Source: Nageia nagi (taxonomy: Eukaryota > Pinophyta). From it: a stretch of DNA of 64,000 nucleotides. Both the position numbers and the translations under genes were made by a program. Shown piece by piece: positions 23,345 to 34,827 of the stretch. Position 1 is the stretch's first letter, and each line of letters starts with the position of its first letter. The notes below the pieces were generated by a model. The model was not told where the DNA came from and made no database searches. It saw only the letters and a list, made by a program, of their open reading frames with translations. Location: positions 139,376,001 to 139,440,000 of the forward strand of contig JBITNC010000001.1 of NCBI GenBank assembly GCA_050084985.1, read 5' to 3'.

Positions 23345-23925
23345 AATGCAAGAAGTTGGGTCCACTTTATGTGCAAAAAGTAGAATTGTTCCTTAATTTT
23401 CATGTTTCATCACAATTAATCTCAAAATTTGAAGAACTTAAACATGGAATCTTGAAAAAGGTCACTAGGTGAAAATGTAGACCTAAGAGTTTAGTTTTTA
23501 AATATATAATTTGTTCTAATACCCAGATAATAATTTTTTTTTTTAATAAGGATGAGTAGAAACCACTTTTTAAAATATACTATTTTAGGACCATACCATG
23601 CACATGTCCAACAAGCATAATTTGACCTAAATCAAAGTATTTTTTAAAATATTTTGAGAAAAGATACCTAATACATTAAAGCTTTTATTGGATATTTTTT
23701 TATAAAATTTTCATGAATATTTTTATTATTATTAATTTTGCATTAATCATGATTGTTATTTCAAAAATAGCTCATGTTTGACATGCATAATTTTACCAAA
23801 ACTTATCAATTTTTTATTTTTATTTTTAATTTTGTAGAGAATTATTTATAGCTTGTCCTCATATAATTTTTTTTTTAAATTCCCATAAAATAAAAATTCA
23901 TTAAAAAAATAACAATTTGATAATT
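23345..23925. other. unassigned insertion in chromovirus integrase
   Basis: Between integrase core and C-terminal blocks lies about 0.5 kb more DNA than the gene needs. It is AT-rich, non-coding, with T and A runs, and has two similar internal blocks (CATGTCCAACAAGCATAATT and CATGTTTGACATGCATAATT, about 190 bases apart). Ends and target duplication could not be fixed. Confidence 0.4.
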
Positions 23926-24745
23926 AGTCCCATCTTCTTGCAATACTTCCTCTTTATGTGGATTCATCTTCTTACTCTCACCAATATAAGAGGTTAATGT
24001 GGTCAAGGGTTGGCCATATAAGGCTTCATAGGGGGTCATCCTAATAGAAGTATGATATGAAGTATTATACCATCATTAAGCTAAAGGAATCCATTTAACC
24101 CAATGAAGTGGTTGGGATGAAGCAAAATATTGGAGATATGTTTCCAAGCATTTATTAATAATATCTATTTGACCATTTGTCTATGGGTGATAAGTTGAGC
24201 TGATATTGAGTTGAGTGCCCTAGAGCTTGAAGAATTCCTACCAAAATTTACTAATGAATTCTAGATCATAGTCATTAACAATGGTAGAGGGAATATTATG
24301 GATTTTTAAAATATTATCTAGAAAAAGTTGTATAACATTAACAACCTTGTATAGATATGCCAAAGGAAAGAATAATGCATACTTGGATAATCGATCCACT
24401 ACCACCATGATAATGAATTTCCCACATGGTTTTGGAAGGCCTTTAATAAAATCCATTAAAATATCCATCTAGATTCTCTATGGTATGGGTAGAGGATAAA
24501 GAAACCTTAGGGTATCCATTGTCTCACCTTTCTATCTCTAAAAAATATCATATTATGATATAAAATTTTTGATATCCTCTTTCATATCTGGCTAATAAAA
24601 GGATCAAATAACTCATTGGTAGGTCTTCAAACCCTAAAATAGTCGACCATTGGTGCAATATGCAACTCTTGGAGTATAAAATACCAAGATAAAGAGTTGA
24701 TAGGCAATGAAATACAACCTTTGAATCATATAATTTCTTCATACC
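23926..24745 (-). pseudogene. chromovirus integrase core relic
   Basis: The open minus segment 24238-24468 gives MDFIKGLPKPCGKFIIMVVV, DRLSKYALFFPLAY and NIPSTIVNDYDLEFISKFW, the first two catalytic Asp blocks of gypsy integrase. Upstream, 24548-24742 holds the decayed zinc-binding region. Downstream blocks such as MTPYEALYGQPL are visible near 24010-24050. Confidence 0.85.
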
Positions 24746-24999
24746 ATGAGAAGGGAGATATGCTAGCTGGATTAGTATGTAAGTTTTTAATCATTGATTG
24801 AGTAAAGCTATCATGAATCCATTCTTATTTAACCTAGTTGAGACATTAAATAATTGGGAATGAAATAGCTTGATGTGCCATGGTATCCTCAAATTTTTGA
24901 GAGAGAGCATCCATAACTACGTTCTCACTACCATTTGATACATAATCTCATAATCATAGCTTATGAGTTTAGAAATCCACTTTTATTTTTCTAGCATGG

Positions 25000-25480
25000 A
25001 GATGCATTACTCCAAGAAGTATTTCAAATTATGGTGGTCTATTCATATGATAAAATTGTGACCAATGAGATAGGATATCCAACATTGAACTACATGAATG
25101 ATAGAAAGTATTTATTTTCATTTGCGGATTTAGCCAAATTTTTACCTGAGAGGATCTTGCTTGTAAAATCCAGATATCTCCCTTCTTGCATCAACATGGA
25201 TCCAATCCCAACACCAAAAACATCACTCTCAATGATGAATATTTTGGAGAAATATAGCATGGCCAAGATAGGGGTAGAACACATGATAGCCTTCAGTTGA
25301 TGAAAAGACTCTTATGCAGCTAATGACCAATTAAAGGCTTTCTTATTGAGCAAGGTAGTGAGTAGGGTTACAATGTTTCCATAATATTTCACAAACTTAT
25401 GGTAGTATCCTATCAATTCAAAAAAGCCTTGTAAACCCTTCAATGACTTGGGAAGAGGCTAGGTTTGCATATCCTCAATA
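25000..25480 (-). pseudogene. chromovirus RNase H relic
   Basis: The minus segment 25090-25284 encodes STPILAMLYFSKIFIIESDV, GVGIGSMLMQEGRYLDFTSK and GKNLAKSANENKY, the standard gypsy RNase H opening (P-V-L-A-x-P-D-F, T-D-A-S-G-x-G-x-G-A-V-L-x-Q). The conserved TDAS is SDVF. Confidence 0.85.
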
Positions 25481-26135
25481 TTTAATGGATCCATCTTAAT
25501 ACTTTGTTATGAAATAATAAACCCAAGGCACTCGAGCTCTTATGATCTAAAGGAACATTTGAAACGCTTGGCATACAACTGGTTATCTTAGAGAAGTTAC
25601 AAGGTTAGATCTAGCTATGACAAGTGGTCCTCCCAAGTCTTCATGTAGATAAAAATATCATAAAAGAAAACTAAAATAAATTTTCAAAGATAAGGTCAGA
25701 ATTCTTGGTTCATTAAAATCTAGTAGGTGAAATGAGAATTAGTAAGGCCAAATGGTATTACTAGGAACTCATAGTGGCCTTCATGTGTGCGTAAAGCTAT
25801 TTTAGGAATATCTCTTTTATAGAACCTAATTTAATGGTACCCAAATTGGAAATTCAATTTGGAAAAATATTTGGTGCCATGTAATTTATCCAACAATTAA
25901 AAAATAATAAGAATGGGGAACTTATCCTTTATGATGATTTTGTTTAGATCTTTAAAATCAATTCCTATGCACTACAAGCCATATTTATTACGAACCAATA
26001 GAATAGGAGAAGAGTAAGAACTCACACTAGGGTGAATGATACTTTCTTCCAACATATATTGGATGAGCTTTTCTATTTCATCCTTCTATAAATAGGGATA
26101 GTGGTAAGGCTGAATGTTGGGTGGTTAACTCCCTC
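25481..26135 (-). pseudogene. chromovirus reverse transcriptase relic
   Basis: Minus-strand blocks in order: [78 protein letters not shown] and LVFFYDIFIYMKTWEDHL. The last is the catalytic box (usual V-F-(F/L)-D-D-I), here with one Asp changed to Tyr. The match is unambiguous but interrupted by stops. Confidence 0.9.
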
Positions 26136-26599
26136 AAATCAGCTAGATTACATGATCATTAGGGTGATGGAGGGGAAACCCATAGGGTTCCTCAAAGATA
26201 CTAGTATGATGGGAAAGTATATGATGTCGTTATAGTACTTCTCCTAATTCTTGCATGGATGGTTGAATTGAGAATAATTATGCCGCTACTCCTTTACCTC
26301 CCTTCATCAATAGCTTCTTCATATGATGTGAACTAATAAGTTACGATGATCCTAATTTGAGTTCTTTAAGAGTATATTGTTGCTTCCCAACCTTGAATTA
26401 CATCCATAACTCAAGAAAATCCAAGAGGATAGGTATTGCTATCATCAACTACTACACAACAAGAATCACATCATAACTATCTAATGGTAGAACATACATG
26501 TGACTTTGCATTTTGTAGTTGCCCATATTGAGCTTGACATTATGACACCCTCTTTTGTAAGGAATTTTCCCTCCATTCTTGATCATCACCTAAAAATTA

Positions 26600-26770
26600 T
26601 TCTATGGGTAAATATAAGAGTTGGTCATTTTTTCCATGTTGAGATCCATAAAATTATGAGTGTTCCTTGAGTTAATCAATACTATCAACATTTATCCCTT
26701 AAACTGTCCATGATATTTCATAGTTTGTGGTGATGAAAACCCATATAGGTAATTGTAAGAAGTTTAGAGA
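26600..26770 (-). pseudogene. chromovirus protease relic
   Basis: The minus strand gives MLIVLINSRNTHNFMDLN, equivalent to the gypsy protease V-L-I-D-S-G-S-T-H-N-F-(L/I)-D block. The catalytic Asp is Asn and the Gly is Arg, so it is inactive. Confidence 0.8.
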
Positions 26771-26829
26771 ACAACTTAAGTAGGTTGGTTTGGTTCCTCT
26801 TTGATATATGCCACTGCATACTTAATGTC

Positions 26830-27782
26830 ATATTCTAGAAGTTCTATTGGGATATCCATATCTAAGACATATAACTTTTAAGTTACATAACGATGATCTA
26901 GTGTAATTTTTTCATCATAATGATAAGAAAACCCCTTTTTCTTACATTCCTCCATATATTTAGGATTCAATCTCTTACCCAGTAGGGAATGAAGTGATTT
27001 TTTTCCACTTTGATAAGTTTATGATTTTCAAGTGGGTTTTCTTGGTGTGTTTGTACTATGCATTGAACTTATCCTCTACCAATTTGATGAGCTTGATTGC
27101 TACTATTATGCTACTAGGATTGAATATTTTGACTTCACTTAAATTTCTTCCTTTAACCCACTAATGAAATAGCTATAAAATAATGCTTCAATATGATTAG
27201 TAAGATTTTTAAATTCAATTTGGTATTATATTATTATAGTAGTTTGGTGTAGTTTTGTGAGTGCATCAATGAAGTCTTCAAAATCATAGGGGCCATATCT
27301 AATAAGAAGGTTCCAAGTGAAATCCCCCTAGGATGAAGTGCTATTTTTCTTTTCAAACCACTTGTACCATTGGCTAGCTTCATGGTACAAATAAAGGAGG
27401 CAAGGTTGACCTTTTACACCTCAAGTATATAATTCAACATCCAACTAATGGTATCATTACCATCAAATATAAAAAAGTCTAGTTTTATCATATGTAGAAG
27501 CAAAAAGGCTTATTGTGGCACTTGAGTTATATTGAATCCTTGTCCAATATGTCATTGAAATGTACTCAATCTACTTGCAATCAATGATGTGATAGCAACT
27601 ATTTCTTATTGAAGGAGTTGCAAGTTTTTATTGAAGGAACCATAACTAGAAGTTATAGCTTCCATTAACTTTTTGATCTCATCAAAAGCTATGGGATGGT
27701 GAACATCACCCAATAGTTTTACCATATAGTCTACTCATTATGATAATTTATATGTATCAAAATATCTTCTATCATCAGTCAT
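26830..27782 (-). pseudogene. chromovirus gag relic
   Basis: The ATG at 27782-27780 (minus) opens MTDDRRYFDTYKLS. Readable gag blocks include KLDFFIFDGNDTISWMLNYI and, at the C-terminal end near 26930, LNPKYMEECKKKGFSYHYDE. The last corresponds to the knuckle region whose Cys residues have become Tyr. Frequent stops occur. Confidence 0.7.
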
Positions 27783-28339
27783 CTTACTATTTTCTAAAAT
27801 TGCTATTTTTAGAGACTACTATTTTTTATATATATCAAAATGACCAGCACAAAAAATAATAAGAATGGGATATGTCCCATAATGATGATTTTTGGAATAT
27901 TATTTTTTCTAAAAAATCAATAGCATAAGTAACAAATCAACTTTTTCAAAATTACCTAATTCCTCAACATTTGAAAAATAACAAACTTAGAAGTTTTTAC
28001 CTATTTGTGGTAAAGAAAACTAGGGTTTGGAAAGGGAAAAATGTTATTTCAGAAATGGTGATAGTTTACAAAATGAATGACGATACATATTAAAGAGATG
28101 GATGAATAAAAGGGTGCAATAAATGAATGGTGTGGTGCAAAAAGAGGTCACAAACTATGGTGGAAGATAAATAAATAAATTTTTGGAAAACTTTTGGCAG
28201 TAAAATGGGAAAAATCTAGGTTTCCAACTTAGTGTGACCTTGAATTTCTAGTAAAATTTTGGTAGTATTTTGACTAGAACACATAAATCTTAATCCTTAG
28301 TCTTCCCATAGGTTCCAAAATAAAAGCTTTGTTACTAGA
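27783..28339 (-). other. chromovirus 5' leader
   Basis: Non-coding interval between the right LTR and the gag start, holding the primer-binding site at its right end. AT-rich; no other feature seen. Confidence 0.5.
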
Positions 28340-28731
28340 TGGTAGGAACCTACAAGTTCCTAAATGAGATTTAAGCCAAATAATAGAGAAATACGAGCTT
28401 AATATAAATCTAAATTAACAAAAATAGAGCAATATGAATCAAAATAGAACAAGATAGCAACATAGTAACTTTACTAAATATCAAAATGAATCATGAGATG
28501 CTTTGAGGGGGTTATCTCCTTAAAACTCAAAATAATATATTTTCCAAGATAATTCCTATTCTTATCCCACACATATTTATAGTCCACCTACCCTAATCCT
28601 AATCAATCGTTTAATACAGAATGGCAATTCACCTAAAAATATGTTAGTCCACCTTATACTTAATATAAGTTGATAATATAATGAATTAACTACTATAATC
28701 TAAGTAAATAATAGGATATGAGATCCTAATA
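28340..28731 (-). repeat. chromovirus 5' LTR (right)
   Basis: Starts TGGTAGGAACC and ends GATCCTAATA. The minus-strand sequence immediately inside reads TAGTAACAAAGC, a 9-of-12 match to the tRNA-iMet primer site TGGTATCAGAGC. Confidence 0.85.
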
Positions 28732-29302
28732 CCTTGATTTCAATCTTGTCCTTTTCCTTGTGGTCTCTCATTATTTCTACAATCTCTACTCCTTGTCATA
28801 GTCAATGCTTCAACATTCCTTATAGGCTCCACTATCCTCCTTCCTGCTTTGTCTTATAAGAGGAACCACATGATATTTTCCATCTTTATATTAGTAATCT
28901 TTGTGGTCCCAATGATCAAATTATCCCATGTATTAGGAAGGTTGCACAATAGGAGAATACATTTCTTCTCATTCTTGATTGAGTCTCTTGCTGATAATAA
29001 TAGGTTTATGTGGGTGTTGAAAGTATTAATATACTTCTCTAAGCTCCCAATTTCAACCATATTCAATCCATATAACATTTTCCTCAATAGGATTAAGTTT
29101 ATCATGGATTTGGACTCGTATAGCTATCCGAGATTTTCCCATATCTCCTTAACTATCTTTACGATGATGATATTTAAGTGAACTGAATCAACCATATTTA
29201 ATCCTATAAATGCAATGTCCTTTTCATTTATCTTATCCCACTCCTCTTGTGATAACTACCCTTGGTTTGTGCTATGCAAGTACCTTTCCTTCAAATCATT
29301 CT
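28732..29302 (-). pseudogene. copia-B gag, N-terminal part
   Basis: The minus-strand open segment 28854-29105 encodes LYGLNMVEIGSLEKYINTFN, then CILLLCNLPNTWDNLIIGTT: the UBN2 gag domain, including the conserved LLxxLPxxW region. It matches copia-C at 57.6-57.9 kb. It is separated from the rest of copia-B by the chromovirus on the left and cut on the right by the long-LTR element. Confidence 0.8.
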
Positions 29303-32300
29303 TGTCATGGACTAACTTTTATACCCATGATGAATTACCCTTATGGATGATTTAAAGGTAAGATCTCATAGGGTTTATGATGTAATGTATAATTTGATCC
29401 TAGATTTCTTCAAAATAGCTTTAGTTGATAATTATAATTAATTGATAAGTGTTAATTATTTAAATAAATAAAATTTATCTAAATAAGAATAATGTTAGTA
29501 AGATAGTATGGTTAGTACTTAAGAAGCCAATTACTAATATTTATATTATTAGTGAGGTCAATTACCTAAATAACTAGATATTTTGATACATTTAAGATGA
29601 GGATATTTGATCAAAATATTATGGTTTTTAATCTCTCCTTAACTCCTAAGCTAAAGGAGCAAACAAGAATCCTCCTTATCATCCACTATTCCAGGCAAGC
29701 AGGGGGAATCATGCTATTCAGTAGGGATTAACTAAAAATCCCATAATAAAGGGCGGAGGCAGTTTTATTTTTACATGCGTGGAGATCTTTGCCTCCACTT
29801 CTTTTTTGGGCTGCACTGATCTCAGGAAGAGAAGTAGTCAGTTACGCTAAAAGGGCTGGGGTTTAGTTTGAGGGAGCATTCTTATCAAATTTTTAATAGG
29901 AGGTGTGGAAATATAGAAAAGGATATGAACAAAATGGTTTTCCATCAGATGCTATGGCTACGAATGCCATGATAGATATGAACCAAAAAAAATGATACAT
30001 GGAAAATAACTTTTAAATTATTTGATAAAAATGCATCATTGAAATGGAGTATTATGTACTACAATGATCAAAGGATATGCTCATTGGTGGGGTTATTGAA
30101 AAGGATCCCGTGACATTTAAGCAGATGCAAGGAATCATCTAACTTTGCTAGCATTATTTAGCACATACCATGATGGGATTTCTAGACCTGTATAATCAAG
30201 AGCAGTCGAAAATGATTTTACTTTGAATGTTGTAGTGTGAAGTATATCATTTGCCAAAATTATTTTAGCATATGCGCTATGGGAGCTCGTCGGGTAATAA
30301 AAAAATAGTTTAAAATGGTTTGTATGGAATGTTATGGTGGGAGTGCCTAAGAGATAATATACAAAATGTGGAGGCATGGAGAAGACATGCAAATTATTTT
30401 GTATATATCACAATCACAGTTTCCTGGAATGTGATGATTGAAGGTTATGCAAACATGACTAAAGCAAGGATGCCCTTAAGCTTTTGTTCTGATGAAGCAT
30501 TGGGATTAAACTCGAGCAACATAGCCTAGATACGATACCTAAGCCTATGGCATGGATACAAGGTTTACGAAAATGGCTCATCGAGCATTATAAAGAGGAT
30601 GCAGGGAGTCTTTGTAGGGTGACTTGGATGATGTTATGTGATTAATATCATTGATGGAGGTAAGATAAGTTTAGCTGATCTCTGAGTATGGTTTAATTAG
30701 TGCAAAGATCATTGAGGTGAAGTATTCTCTGTATTTTATTTTATTCATAATAGTTAGTGTTACATTCCTGGAGTTGAAAATAAGGAGATATTACTCATAT
30801 TAACTGTATACATTGTTAACCATGTGAAGAAAAGAATATTATACAATTATACTACCTATAGTGGCATCTCAAAGCATAGCAGAATACAAACAAAATCGTA
30901 GTGTAAGGGAAATACATATGACTATGAAAGAAAGTCAATTGGATAGATGATACTCATTTAAAGATGGAACTATTGAGATTCATGATATTGAAACCGTTTT
31001 AAATAGGATACAAATATTATCAAATAAATATAAGTAATGAGAATATTACTTATATATTACTTTTTCTCCTATACCTTTGTTAATTAGGTTACAATATTAG
31101 AAGGGATTAATTCTTTGTTTAAAGATAAAGTTGTGATTTTTACAGGGGAGACTATTTCCTAAAAGATTTAGGATATGGGTAATGTAAAATTTAACCCATC
31201 CTAGGCGATTGAAAATATTGTTTGATTCTTCCTAGTCAAGACATTTTACTTAACCACGGTATCTTGAAAGTAAAATATAGAAGACATATGGTTTTCAATT
31301 TCTTTTACCTAGACTAAACTTACCATTGTATTGAAGATTAGGACTTGTTCCTGTGAAAATATTTAGTTTATTAAGAATTAAGTTTTGGCAATTATAATAT
31401 TAATTAGATGTACTTGATTGAATTGAAAACTAAAAACTAATTATGTTTTTAAAACTAAATCTTAATGATAATAGTTTTGATTTTAAGCAAAAAATTATTT
31501 ATTACCAGTAAATCATTGCTATTTGGTTGTGGCAAGAAAGATCGACATATTTACATATTTCAAAATAAGTTAAAGGTTACTAAGAGAAAAATAAGGTTTA
31601 TACGGATTTATTTGATATATATAGTATGAATGAATTATATTTTGATTATATTATGTCATTGAGAATGATAAGGCATGAGCCATTATTATAGCTGAACCAT
31701 AGAATACTTTTCCTTAATATTGGTTTAGAGAAAATGGTAGTTTGGTGATTTACATGGGTAGGACATTGAATGAAAATATAATTGTATATGAATATTCCTT
31801 AGAAAATATTCCTCAAGTTTGTAATGATATAGAATTACTACAATGGTTATATTAGCACATTGTATTATGTAAGTCTATGGCATCATCGTTTAAATATTAT
31901 GATTATTTTATTTACAAATGTGTAAGTAGTGCTTGATGTGTACTTAGGGGATGAACTCATGGTGTTTTAGATAAACCAAGGGATGATTTCAAGATCCTTG
32001 TATAAATTGAAATAGTTGAAACACTATTGCATGCCTTTGGATTGCATAGGAAATTGTGAAAGGTTGAGTTCACTTTACTAGGTTGATAAATGAATCATGT
32101 TAACATAGTGTATGTTTTGAAATGTTGAAAGAGATGTAGGTTTTGAAAATGTAATATTTATGATAATAAAGTATTATTAAGTAGCATAGCTACTAAGGGT
32201 TTACCTAGTGTCTCAACATCCAAGGTTTCTCTCAAGAATTAGCTCAAATCATGTGTTACGTGGAATATCTTTATGGAATCTAATGTTTCCTAATTTTTAT

Positions 32301-32782
32301 ATTATAATTTGAAGATTGTTAAATTAATGGATATTTTGTTAGTTGTTTAATTGATTTATATGTTCAAAGAGATTAAAATATAGTAATTATGTGTCAATTT
32401 TGACATAGTGGTTATGTAAATATGTATCATGACGTGTTAAATTTTTGAATTTTTAGTTAAGATAAATTAACCTTTATATTTGAAATAATATTTTGATAAG
32501 TTTATTGAAATGAGAAACTTTTGAGAACCTTTATATTAATTATATAGTTTGTTAAGGAGTACTAAACTTGTGAAAATATGTGATTATGATTCTTTGTTAG
32601 AAATGAAATAATGTACAATGTTAAACAAGTACTTTGAAATGAATATTTGATCAATCATATTATGAATGTTCGATATGTGTGAAAGTAGAATCATATTTGG
32701 TTTGTTGAATGGAACTCACCTAAAATTTATTTAAAAAAAAATTTGTTGGGTTTGTTTTAGAGTGAGATAGCAGTATCTAACA
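29303..32782 (+). repeat. LARD-like element 5' LTR (3.48 kb)
   Basis: Bounded on the left by copia-B gag and on the right by TATCTAACA plus the primer site. It aligns with 34828-37078 up to about 31040. It lacks a ~500 bp internal segment that the right LTR has (about 36067-36563), and it retains 1.7 kb of 3' sequence that the right LTR has lost. That 1.7 kb shows no coding content. Confidence 0.8.
29880..30540 (+). pseudogene. PPR gene fragment in the left LTR
   Basis: Plus-strand pieces in shifting frames read YEQNGFPSDAMATNAMIDM (PPR consensus I-K-x-G-F-x-S-D-V-F-V-x-N-A-L-I-D-M-Y), then FKLFDKNA, then SWNVMIEGYANMTKARMPL (consensus S-W-N-A-M-I-x-G-Y-A). These are plant PPR repeats of the PLS subclass. 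The E-domain part present in the right LTR is deleted here. Not functional. Confidence 0.75.
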
Positions 32783-32784
32783 TG

Positions 32785-32796
32785 TGGTATCAGAGC
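32785..32796 (+). other. primer-binding site, perfect tRNA-iMet match
   Basis: TGGTATCAGAGC lies two bases after the LTR end ATCTAACA. It is the standard initiator-Met primer site of plant LTR elements and fixes the element's strand and the LTR boundary. Confidence 0.9.
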
Positions 32797-34814
32797 AAAG
32801 ATCAAACACTTGGGCCTATGGACTAACTACTTCTTTTGATAGCGTGAAATGTTTAGTTTTTGAAAAAATGTGGTAAAAAGGTATTAGTGCTATGTGGAGA
32901 GAAATGGTAATACCTTATACCTCTTTGTTGAATATCAATGATTGGTAAGGATTAGCTCCTAGAAATTATTAAGATCAATAAGTTTTATTGATAAAAGGTA
33001 ATTTTTCCATTTTTAGATAGATATTTAGCATATGATTCCTTCCTATTCTAAGATCAAATGGATGAAATATGTATTTGATGTGTATATTTATGTTTATAAA
33101 TATTTATTGATGCATCATGATATATGACTTTTTGCATTTCAAATTTGAAAAGGAAAGTAATATGCTCAAGGAGGTGGAAACAAATCAAGAACACCAAATG
33201 AGATATATTTTAGGATTTGTTAAGTAAATTGTCAAAATTTGATATTAAATACTAGGAAATTTATCAATTTTGAAATGATTGATTTGCATTAGAAAATTAG
33301 GTTTAGGAATCTAATCTAAAGATACCATTCTTCATGCTTATTGTTATCAAACCTTTAGTTGATTACTTATTGTCAACATTAAACTCATATAGTTGTTGAT
33401 CACTAAGATTTAAATATTTATGATTTCTTTGAGAGAATTAGAAAATATATCAAAATATTATTTAAATGAAAAAATATGGATGCTAATAAAATAGAGTTTT
33501 TTCATAATGACTTAGGTATTAGTTTACTTTTATGATAAAAATTTCAACCTAATGGATCATAATACCTAAACTTTGCTAAAATAGATAAAAACCTAATGAT
33601 TGATAAACTACTAGATATCCTAATACATCTACTAATGATGTGATGGTATGAAACTTTTCTTTTGCACTTGTTTATCAACATGGTAATAAATATATAATGT
33701 GTAAACTAGGTCTATCCAACCTAATTTATCATAAGAAGCTTGAAATACCAAGGTGTTATGTGAATCTAGGAATCATAGAGTTTGGTTCTAGTAAGAAAAT
33801 TTAGAAAGCATGATTGTGGACTAAAATATTGGCAGGATACACCATGCTTCATAAGGATAAGTTGTGATGAACTCTCTTTTCCTTTAATTTATTAAAGGAT
33901 AAGAATTGAAATATGTTGTTTAAGACATGAAGTTTTATTGATTTATTGGTGAAAATGTGTTTATTATTAGATTCATATGAGGTTTTGAATATGAATAAAT
34001 CCATGCTAATATGGAATAACATGAAATGGTCAAATATGTACCATGAGATAACAATATTCCTAGGAACCTATGCTAGACATAGGCATGTAGTATGAAAAAA
34101 ATGTTTTGAGAACCATCGATGAATGGTATAGTAATAACTTTTATAAGGTTGTCTATACAATATTTCTTTGAGAAATTATCAATAATATTTTATGACACAT
34201 TTAATGAAAATAATCCATGGATGAGCACTATGGTTCCTTGAGAGGAATATTATCAAAATCCATTGATGGAATGAAGTTGTGTACTAAGAAATAAATAAGG
34301 GTATCAATCATACATTATTCAAAAATGAATAAATATTTAGTAAAGATTTCATATATATTTAATATTTGGTAAAAATTCCTTATATTCAATATTTACTATG
34401 ACTGTAGCATCATTTTTAATGAAAAGGTAAATATTAATCCTCACATGTTGAAAACAAGATTATATGCATGAAACATAGAAGTTTTATGTTGTAATTATTA
34501 TGGATTGGAAAATTTTTATACCCAATTTTGGGGTATCAATAAATCAAGTAAAAAACAAAAATTGAAAACTTAGGAATCTAGAATAAAAGAAGGAAAATTA
34601 TCTTCTTAAGTTATCTTTTGCACTTTAAGAGACCTAACTTTTGGATAAATTTAAGAGTTAGAACTCAAAAATATATAATCATGCTTAAGGATTACCTTTT
34701 CAAATGATATGAATAAGGTAGGAGCATGTTTTGAATTGAAATTTATTCTCTTTTGTGTGAGGTTTAGTTTGACTTCTCCTTCTTAGTCATAACATGTCAG
34801 ACTATGTTTAATCC
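32797..34814 (+). other. LARD-like internal domain, no coding recognised
   Basis: About 2.0 kb between primer site and polypurine tract. I translated the plus strand and saw no gag, protease, RT, RNase H or integrase motif. The element would have needed proteins from another element to move. Confidence 0.6.
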
Positions 34815-34827
34815 TAGTGGGGGAGTA
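34815..34827 (+). other. polypurine tract of the LARD-like element
   Basis: AGTGGGGGAGTA immediately precedes TGTCATGGACC, the right LTR start. Confidence 0.75.

Larger units (their letters stand above)
22352..28731 (-). mobile_element. Ty3/gypsy chromovirus nested in copia-B
   Basis: A near full-structure, decayed minus-strand element with LTRs of about 390 bp at both ends. Order from high to low coordinate: gag, protease, RT, RNase H, integrase, chromodomain, which is the chromovirus plan (RT before integrase). Flanks CCTCA (22347-22351) and CCTTG (28732-28736) look like a mutated 5 bp target duplication; the uninterrupted copia-C has CCTTA at this place. A degenerate tRNA-iMet primer site lies beside the right LTR. 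Confidence 0.9.
18684..29302 (-). mobile_element. Ty1/copia element copia-B, split by nested insertions
   Basis: Minus-strand copia element whose own sequence is 18684-22351 plus 28732-29302. Domains from high to low coordinate: gag (28.7-29.3 kb and about 22.25-22.35), protease, GAG-pre-integrase/integrase, RT, RNase H, then the 3' LTR at 18684. Gag is split at the zinc-knuckle region by a chromovirus and truncated near its start by the long-LTR element at 29303. The 5' LTR and leader are absent. Copia-C at 53756-59136 is a second family member that supplies the uninterrupted layout. Confidence 0.85.

Noticed and set aside
24281-25300. Plus-strand ORFs at 24281-24472 and 25031-25300
   Set aside because: They are antisense shadows of the chromovirus integrase and RNase H on the minus strand.
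28849-29181. 110-codon plus-strand ORF with membrane-like segments
   Set aside because: Antisense to the copia-B gag UBN2 domain, which is confirmed by copia-C.
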